Positions 58,329 to 64,000 of a stretch of DNA of 64,000 nt are shown here, one piece after another (within the stretch, counting starts at the first letter, position 1; every line of letters begins with the position of its first letter). Made by a program: the position numbers and the translations under genes. The notes under the pieces were generated by a model. The model saw nothing but the letters and a program-made list of their open reading frames with translations, had not been told where the DNA came from and did no database searches. Origin of the DNA: Imbricaverruca yamaguchii (taxonomy: Eukaryota; Arthropoda; Thecostraca; Neoverrucidae); assembly GCA_034440575.1 (NCBI GenBank), contig JAOTOL010001602.1, forward strand, positions 1,770,501 through 1,834,500, in the 5' to 3' direction.

Positions 58329-58641
58329 ATGTTCGGCGACATCTATCTGGAAGATGAAGATGAGTTGACTGTCATAAACGTGCAACCTGAGTGATCTCAG
58401 TGATGCAGACGAGTTGGATGACGATGCTACTGGACCAGCAGAAGTGCACGACGTTCCTGGCACCATGGAAGTGTATGTCAATCTTGACCTACATGAATTA
58501 GAACAGGCAGACTCTCCTAGTCAAACTTCAGGAGCTGACAACATCCCAGCAAAGAGGCGACGCAAGAAGAAAAACGTGCTAGCTTGGCGGCATGCCTTAC
58601 CCGAGTACATTGGATGGGAGAAGGCGTGCAATTTGGCTTGA
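58329..58641 (+). pseudogene. Unidentified frameshifted ORF with acidic and basic segments
   Basis: ATG at 58329 opens M-F-G-D-I-Y-L-E-D-E-D-E-L and stops at 58394. An overlapping frame, open from about 58378, continues the acidic character (S-D-L-S-D-A-D-E-L-D-D-D), then a basic K-R-R-R-K-K-K stretch, then W-R-H-A-L-P-E-Y-I-G-W-E-K, stopping at 58641. One frameshift would join them. Acidic N-terminus plus basic cluster is reminiscent of transposase or chromatin-protein N-termini, but I do not recognise a family. It may be a broken gene, or two exons of one gene. Confidence 0.3.
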
Positions 58642-59409
58642 TGCACCTCCCGTACATCGAGCCAAATTATCGTGTTATCGTGTGATATGCAGGATCATCG
58701 GAGTGGGTAAATCATTGATGACACCTTGTCAACAGTGGAAGTTGAAACTTAACAGCAAGTAATTTTGAAAAAGAGTAATGCTTACTGGCGACTGTGGATC
58801 CATCGTCCGAACCAACCATATTGCGGCTCCCTCCCACACCTCAGTAATGCTGAAGCCAGGTGGAATGGTCGCTGGTTTGGCAGCATGCTTCCCCCAGCTA
58901 ACATGGCAGAGGAGGCCCAGATGAAAACGGCCACCACAAGGAAGTCCGCTGAGTGAAATGGACGGCGTTACTTTGGTAGGCCTAGTTTCCAGTATCACAT
59001 GACAGGAGGGTGTGTGAGGCGATCGGCGGTAGCCAGAACGTTGCCATAACAGCTGAGCATGTGACACGACAATGAAGCTTAGCGTCGAAAACGTAGGCCA
59101 TGCGGTTGTCTGGATATCCAATGCTGCATCAGCTGTGTGTATAGAACCAGCTATACGCATACAAATTGGAGAGGCCATATGGGTAGGCACTTGCTTGGTT
59201 TTGCTCGCCTAGCGTGACGCTTCTGGTAGTGCTTACAGCATACCATCCCACCTGCCGTACCCAAAAGTAGTGTGTTTCCGTTTGTATGCTGAAAAGCATG
59301 CACCTATGCGGCTGATTGGCCCTGAGTCGTTTTCTCCCTGGCCTCCAATCTGCGTACTCTTCTTGTCAGCCACCTGTGGAGGGCTGTAGTGCGCGTTGCG
59401 GACGCTAGG

Positions 59410-59578
59410 TGGTACTAAGGTCGCCGTGGCCGCCCCGTCAGCGCCGGCCGACGCTATCGATTGGCGTGGCGTTAGCTTGCGCGGCGGCCGCTAGGCGGCG
59501 GTGATCAATTGGCCGGCAGTGGTTGTCGGCCAGCCCGCCGCGGGCGTTGTGCGCTCCGGTCCGGTCGGCGGCGGTCAG
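59410..59578 (+). promoter_or_regulatory. CpG-rich block ending in a strong splice donor (possible first exon)
   Basis: Very GC- and CpG-rich sequence (GCGGCGGCCGCTAGGCGGCGG) ends at GGTCAG|GTAAGTG, a near-consensus donor. This looks like a CpG-island promoter with a non-coding or short coding first exon. No downstream exon could be linked to it. A cysteine-containing frame at 59974-60204 (plus) follows but is not recognised. Confidence 0.35.
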
Positions 59579-60903
59579 GTAAGTGGGGGCCCGCGACTGC
59601 CTGCCACGTGTCTGGCTGGAGAATGTGACGACGGCCGGAGCGGTGCAATTCACTGGCGCGTGGCGAGCGGTGGCCATGTGGGGCCGGACCCCGATGGCGG
59701 ACCACCTCGTGTCCCAGCCATGCGATGTCACGGTCGTGGTCATTTGGCGCATGGGCTGATCTGACAGTGATGCTGGTGAGAAGTTTATTGCAACCTGATT
59801 TGCACTGGCGTGCGTGCGGAAGGCAGATATGAGTGGTGAGTCGCCCTAAAGCACCAATCCACCACCACCGCTCCATTTTTACCCACAATGCATACCTTTC
59901 GAATTGAGATAACCTTTTCATTGAACATTACACTAGCGTCGCTGTTGACTTCGGATAGGGGGCGACGAGACGGTTGCTAAGTAGATGCTTTCTATATATC
60001 GCCGCAAGCGTGGTGTTAAATTGCAAGACGTTGGAGCCACGAGCCCCACCCGTCCTCCGCCCTGGCGACGCCCATGACCACGCACATTGTGGCTTCTCGT
60101 GTATCCAATGGTGTGAAGTTACTCAGGGTGTAATCGATACGAATTCGTCATGCGATGGAAACGTGTTTCGTGATGACGTTGATTGCAACCGCAAAGGTAG
60201 TTAAAACAAATGCTGATGCAACCGCATTTTGGCCCGGACTGCAGTGCCTACCGATGGAGGCGCATGGTGTGCAGAAAGATTGTGTGGATAGTACAGACTG
60301 TCTTGTACAGCAGCAGCCCGGGCATTTTAAGACGTCTTTTTTGGTCATGATCCATGTTCTAACCTCCCACGGTTGAAGGCAGTGGACGAGCTCAAAGGTA
60401 TTGAGGGGAAACTCCATATGTTCCATGTTAAAAGTTGAAGTTATTGGAGGCGAGCCAAGCTAACATTAAAGGAGCGCTTACCCCCGCAAAAGTATGCAAA
60501 ACAACACACTTAGTCGTGGGATAGACGAAAAAGTCTCCCATTCATCAACATTCCTTCATACCCTCACCAGATATTCCTACCGCTCCACCTAGTTGCGAAC
60601 GTTCTAAAAGGCGGAATTTCCAGTGGTGGAGTTTTAGGACTAGCGGACTTAATTGTTTACATCGGAATCTTCGTTTGCAAAAAAAAAATCATTGTTCCTT
60701 TACCTGCGGCCATGACTTACAATTATAATCAAACATAGCTTAGTCGTCACGTCGAGATTAAGTGGATGAAATCAGAGTAGATACCGTGGGAGGTTGAGAC
60801 ATGGATCCTAACGTGCCCCTCCCCCAATGATTTTCATAAATCAACATCCGTGTCCACAACACTTGCCGTTTTGGGAATTTCCCTGAGGTAGTGGAAGTCC
60901 CGA

Positions 60904-62020
60904 TTGGAAAGTGATGCGACTTATAAAGCACTCCCTGAAAGCCAGTTGCTGTGTGAGCTGGTGGCACGACTGCAGTGGCGTGCCCAGAATTCATGTCGGA
61001 TGCACAAAGTATTTCTCGATGTCAAGCGATTTTTGGGGCAGAAAATGTTGCACATACCTGCTGAATTAGAGAAGCAAAGCATTCGACGAAATACAAGTGA
61101 AATGAATGGTGGTTCCGCTCCTATCTCTCGACCGCGCCAGAACTACGAGTCTGGTGCCGCGTCGGTCCGAATGTTCTCGAATCTCACCGCCCAACCCTAC
61201 AGCCAGGTACACACCGCCCAACCCTACAGCCATGTACACACCGCCCAATCCTACAGCCAGGTACACACCGCCAAATCCTACAGCCAGGTACACACCGCCC
61301 AACCCTACAGCCATGTACACACCGCCCAATCCTACAGCCAGGTACACACCGCCAAATCCTACAGCCATGTACACACCGCCCAACCCTACAGCCATGTACA
61401 CACCGCCCAACCCTACAGCCATGTACACACCGCCCAATCCTACAGCCAGGTACACACCGCCAAATCCTACAGCCAGGTACACACCGCCCAACCCTACGGC
61501 CAGGTACGCACCGCCCAGCCCTACGGCCAGGCAGACACCGCCCAACCCTACCGGCCAGGTACGCCCAGCCCGGCCCTACCGTCAGGCAGACATCGCCCAG
61601 CCCTACGGCCAGGCAGATATCGCCCAGCCCTACAGCCAGGCAGACACCGCCCAACCCTACGGTCAGGCGGACACCACCCAACCCTACAGCCAGGCAGCCA
61701 CCGCCCAACCATACCGCCAGGTACGCCCAGCCCGGCCCTACGGTCAGGTAGACATCGCCCGGCCCTACGGTCAGGCAGACATCGCCCAGCCCTACGGCCA
61801 GGCAGCCACCGCCCAACCATACCGCCAGGTACGCCCAGCCCGGCCCTACGGTCAGGTAGACATCGTCCAGCCCTACGGTCAGGCAGACATCGCCCAGCCC
61901 TACGGCCAGGCAGACACCGCCCGCCCCTTCGGTGGCTGTCTGCTGGAGCGCGTCACAGCAGCCGGTGGTGCTGACAATCCTAGCAATCACCACCCTAATC
62001 CGACTCGCCGGTGCTGCTAA
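60904..62020 (+). repeat. 27-bp minisatellite that reads as a Q-P-Y-[G/S]-Q repeat ORF with one frameshift
   Basis: From about 61181 to 61928 the unit is CCCAACCCTACAGCCAGGTA followed by CACACCG, 27 bases, about 27 copies. In the first half, the frame open from 60904 reads Q-P-Y-S-Q-V-H-T-A. At about 61551 one extra C (TACCGGCC against TACGGCC in other units) shifts the frame, and the second half reads Q-P-Y-G-Q-A-D-I-A in the next frame, up to a stop at 62020. The same nine-residue theme is thus kept in both halves only if the extra C is ignored. This could be a repeat-rich structural or secreted protein with an assembly error, a pseudogene, or plain satellite DNA. No signal peptide or start codon could be assigned. 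Confidence 0.5.
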
Positions 62021-62493
62021 CCCCTGCCTTAATCCCCCACCCACTAGTTCGGCCTGTCTCGAAATTGCTATTGCAGCGGACTTAGGCAGCTTAGAACTTG
62101 GCACATAGTTTGACAGAGTTTTGGACTACCGTATCACAAGGAATCCTCCAGCTCCCACAGATAAATAAGGATATTGCAAATTGCAAGGCCTCGTCTGGTT
62201 GCCAATCGAGCCATTAATGACCGGCGTAGTAGCATATGCAAGCAGTGAAGGTATGAAACATTTTGTCCAAAAGAGCTTAATGTACTCCGCAGTTCTAAAG
62301 GCGTAAGTACGACCACTTCTTAGGATGGGGTATGGTTATCGGGAGCAGCTTCAAAACACGGATGTTTGTTTGGCAAGCCGATATTTTGATTGCTGTGTCG
62401 CATTTCAACATAAAATATGCAGTATCATGGAGAAAAATAGAGATATTCCAAATCATTTCAAACAAGAATTATCAATTGAACGCGAAAGTGACA

Positions 62494-62521
62494 TCCCGTA
62501 GGTCATGTTTGACCTACGGGA
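62494..62521. repeat. Short inverted repeat (12-bp stems, 4-base loop)
   Basis: TCCCGTAGGTCA and its exact reverse complement flank TGTT. A further TCCCGTAG follows at 62529. Function unknown. Confidence 0.8.
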
Positions 62522-62740
62522 AGACTTATCCCGTAGTTTCAGGTCAGTCATGTCTGGTGGTTCTGCAGGTCGTCGTCTTTGGACACTACATTTCTGTATG
62601 CTCTGTCCGGTTGATCCTGCCTAATTTGCTTGCCTGCCCTGTCTCCTATCATAGCCGTGTTTACTGTCGGATCTGTTCTATAGCGCAACTTTGCTCCTCT
62701 TTCTTCTTCTCTCTTTCTCTTTTCCTCTCCCCTCCATCTC

Positions 62741-62960
62741 CATCTCCATCTCCGTCTCCGTTTCGGTCTCCGTCCTCGTCCTCGTCTCCGTCTCCGTCTC
62801 CGTCTCCGTCTCCGTCTCCGTCTCCGTCTCCGTCTCCGTCTCCGTCTCCGTCTCCGTCTCCGTCTCCGTCACCGTCTCCGTCACCGTCACCGTCACCGTC
62901 ACCGTCACCGTCACCGTCACCGTCACCGTCACCGTCTCCGTTTCCGTTTCCGTCCCACCG
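62741..62960. repeat. Hexanucleotide array (CCGTCT)n changing to (CCGTCA)n
   Basis: About 35 hexamers. The left and middle part is CCGTCT, then the unit becomes CCGTCA from about 62868 to 62935, then returns to T-rich variants. The S-P-S-P and V-S-V-S/V-T-V-T frames are derived from it. Confidence 0.95.
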
Positions 62961-62999
62961 GCCCGGCGGACTCCTTTCTGGTCACTCCCGCCCTTGTTG

Positions 63000-64000
63000 T
63001 TGACCCAGAATAGTCATTTATAACTGTTCTGTGCTGGGACCGCAGGGTGGGCTTTCCTTCCCCTCCCCGACCGCTCTTCCCGATTAAGGTCAGCCGCTGT
63101 TAGTATTCAGCGCGAGCGCCCGGAGCCTAAGTCGCGGATCACCGGATTGACAGGATTAGACCGGGTGTACTCACCGCACGAATATGGCACCTAAATTCAG
63201 CCAGGGGCTCCGCCAGAATTGTCGGATGTTTTTATTTGTTCTGTTGGGATATTGCTCTTAGAGCGCGGTAGGTGATACAATAGCGCATGCAGAAGAAATA
63301 CTTTGAGAAACATATGTTCAGCAAGTTAAAACTTTGGTCACATCAACTGGGCTGGCTATGCAGCATGTTAAATTTGGTCTCCTGCTATGATCTCTGAATC
63401 GGCTGATCAAGAAATGTAATATTGTTGATTATATGTCTGCAAAAGTCGCATTCCTTTAATGGCTTAGTCAGGCATGGCCATTAGGGTGGACCGAATTGAA
63501 AACATTGAAACATGTCTCTGTACATTTGGGGACACCTATTTTCGCATGTATGTAACTCGGCAGGCTTCTAATTTTGTTTCCGTAGACACATAGTGATCAT
63601 AATGATGCACCTGAACTTCACTGCATCAAATACACAGTTTTCATGCATGAGCGTCAGCACGGATTTTGGAAAAGGCGGATTTGGATTTTTGTCACGTCTT
63701 GTGGCTATTAAGCTTTGTCACACCCTTGGGCTTCTTGCAATGTAACACCATCGTGATTACTTTTTTGTCACGGAAGCGACCTGGTTTTAGTTGTGGTGCT
63801 TACCTTTTGTGAGGCGCATCATTGCCTTTTTGCCTTTTGAGTACCTTTTAAGATTGCCTTTAAGATTGCCTTTTAGGTACGCAGAAGGGCGACTAATTTC
63901 GGATTTAACTATTTTGAAAGTCAAGTTGATCAAAGCACGATATGAGAAACCTTCATCTGCTGAGAAGCATCAGGAATGACTCATTCATTATCATTCCAGT
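63000..64000. other. Right edge, nothing recognised
   Basis: No open frame of note, no repeat family found elsewhere in the window, and no exon I can identify. Confidence 0.5.

Noticed and set aside
58729..59190. 153-codon minus-strand frame
   Set aside because: No recognisable motif; the plus-strand frame over the same bases looks equally protein-like, so no coding strand can be chosen.
61066..62104. Minus-strand frames of 159-306 codons (repeated V-G-L-G-G-V-Y)
   Set aside because: Complement of the 27-bp minisatellite; all frames stay open by periodicity.
62609..62621. GGTTGATCCTGCC, identical to the 5' end of 18S rRNA
   Set aside because: Only about 13 bases match and the following sequence (TAATTTGC) diverges from rRNA at once.

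Overview
The window is invertebrate nuclear DNA, most likely from an arthropod and plausibly a crustacean. The evidence is spliced genes with GT-AG and GC-AG introns, tRNA-derived SINEs, a Penelope-like retroelement, a hAT-type insertion, and protein sequences that resemble arthropod MAT1 and SERF. Nothing bacterial or viral was seen. Species-level assignment is inference only.

Three conserved housekeeping genes can be reconstructed exon by exon. AAGAB/p34 (+ strand, 7587-14820, six exons, 294 aa) is the alpha/gamma-adaptin-binding assembly chaperone of AP-1/AP-2 clathrin adaptors. MNAT1/MAT1 (- strand, 18442-21740, three coding exons, 317 aa) is the RING-finger assembly factor of the CDK-activating kinase and TFIIH. 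SERF (+ strand, 44204-53762, three coding exons, 67 aa) is a small EDRK-rich factor whose first coding exon is only 7 nt. A fourth, partial gene on the - strand (962-3317) encodes a Cys2-His2 zinc finger. Weaker candidates are a possible first exon at 45876, a frameshifted acidic ORF at 58329, a CpG-rich block ending in a splice donor at 59578, and a 9-residue-repeat ORF at 60904-62020.

The rest is repeats. From left to right: two SINE families (501, 2082, 17155, 19558, 50537); minisatellites inside AAGAB, one split by a hAT-like element with a perfect 8-bp target-site duplication (11815-13788); a 45-bp minisatellite just 3' of AAGAB; a repeat-rich block from 25 to 37 kb; a CpG-poor segment from 37 to 44 kb with a decayed coding relic; and, from 46 to 57 kb, strand-flipping tandem arrays and an inverted copy of the 31-34 kb element, broken by a Penelope-like insertion.

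Two themes cut across the window. First, CpG is nearly absent over the 5' portions of AAGAB and MNAT1 and over the segment before the SERF start, while the repeat blocks keep CpG; this is what germline methylation of transcribed regions would leave. Second, several tandem arrays (27.7-29.4, 46.8-48.1 and 51.7-53.1 kb) switch strand inside the array, recalling foldback-type elements. The genes do not form a pathway together; they are neighbours.
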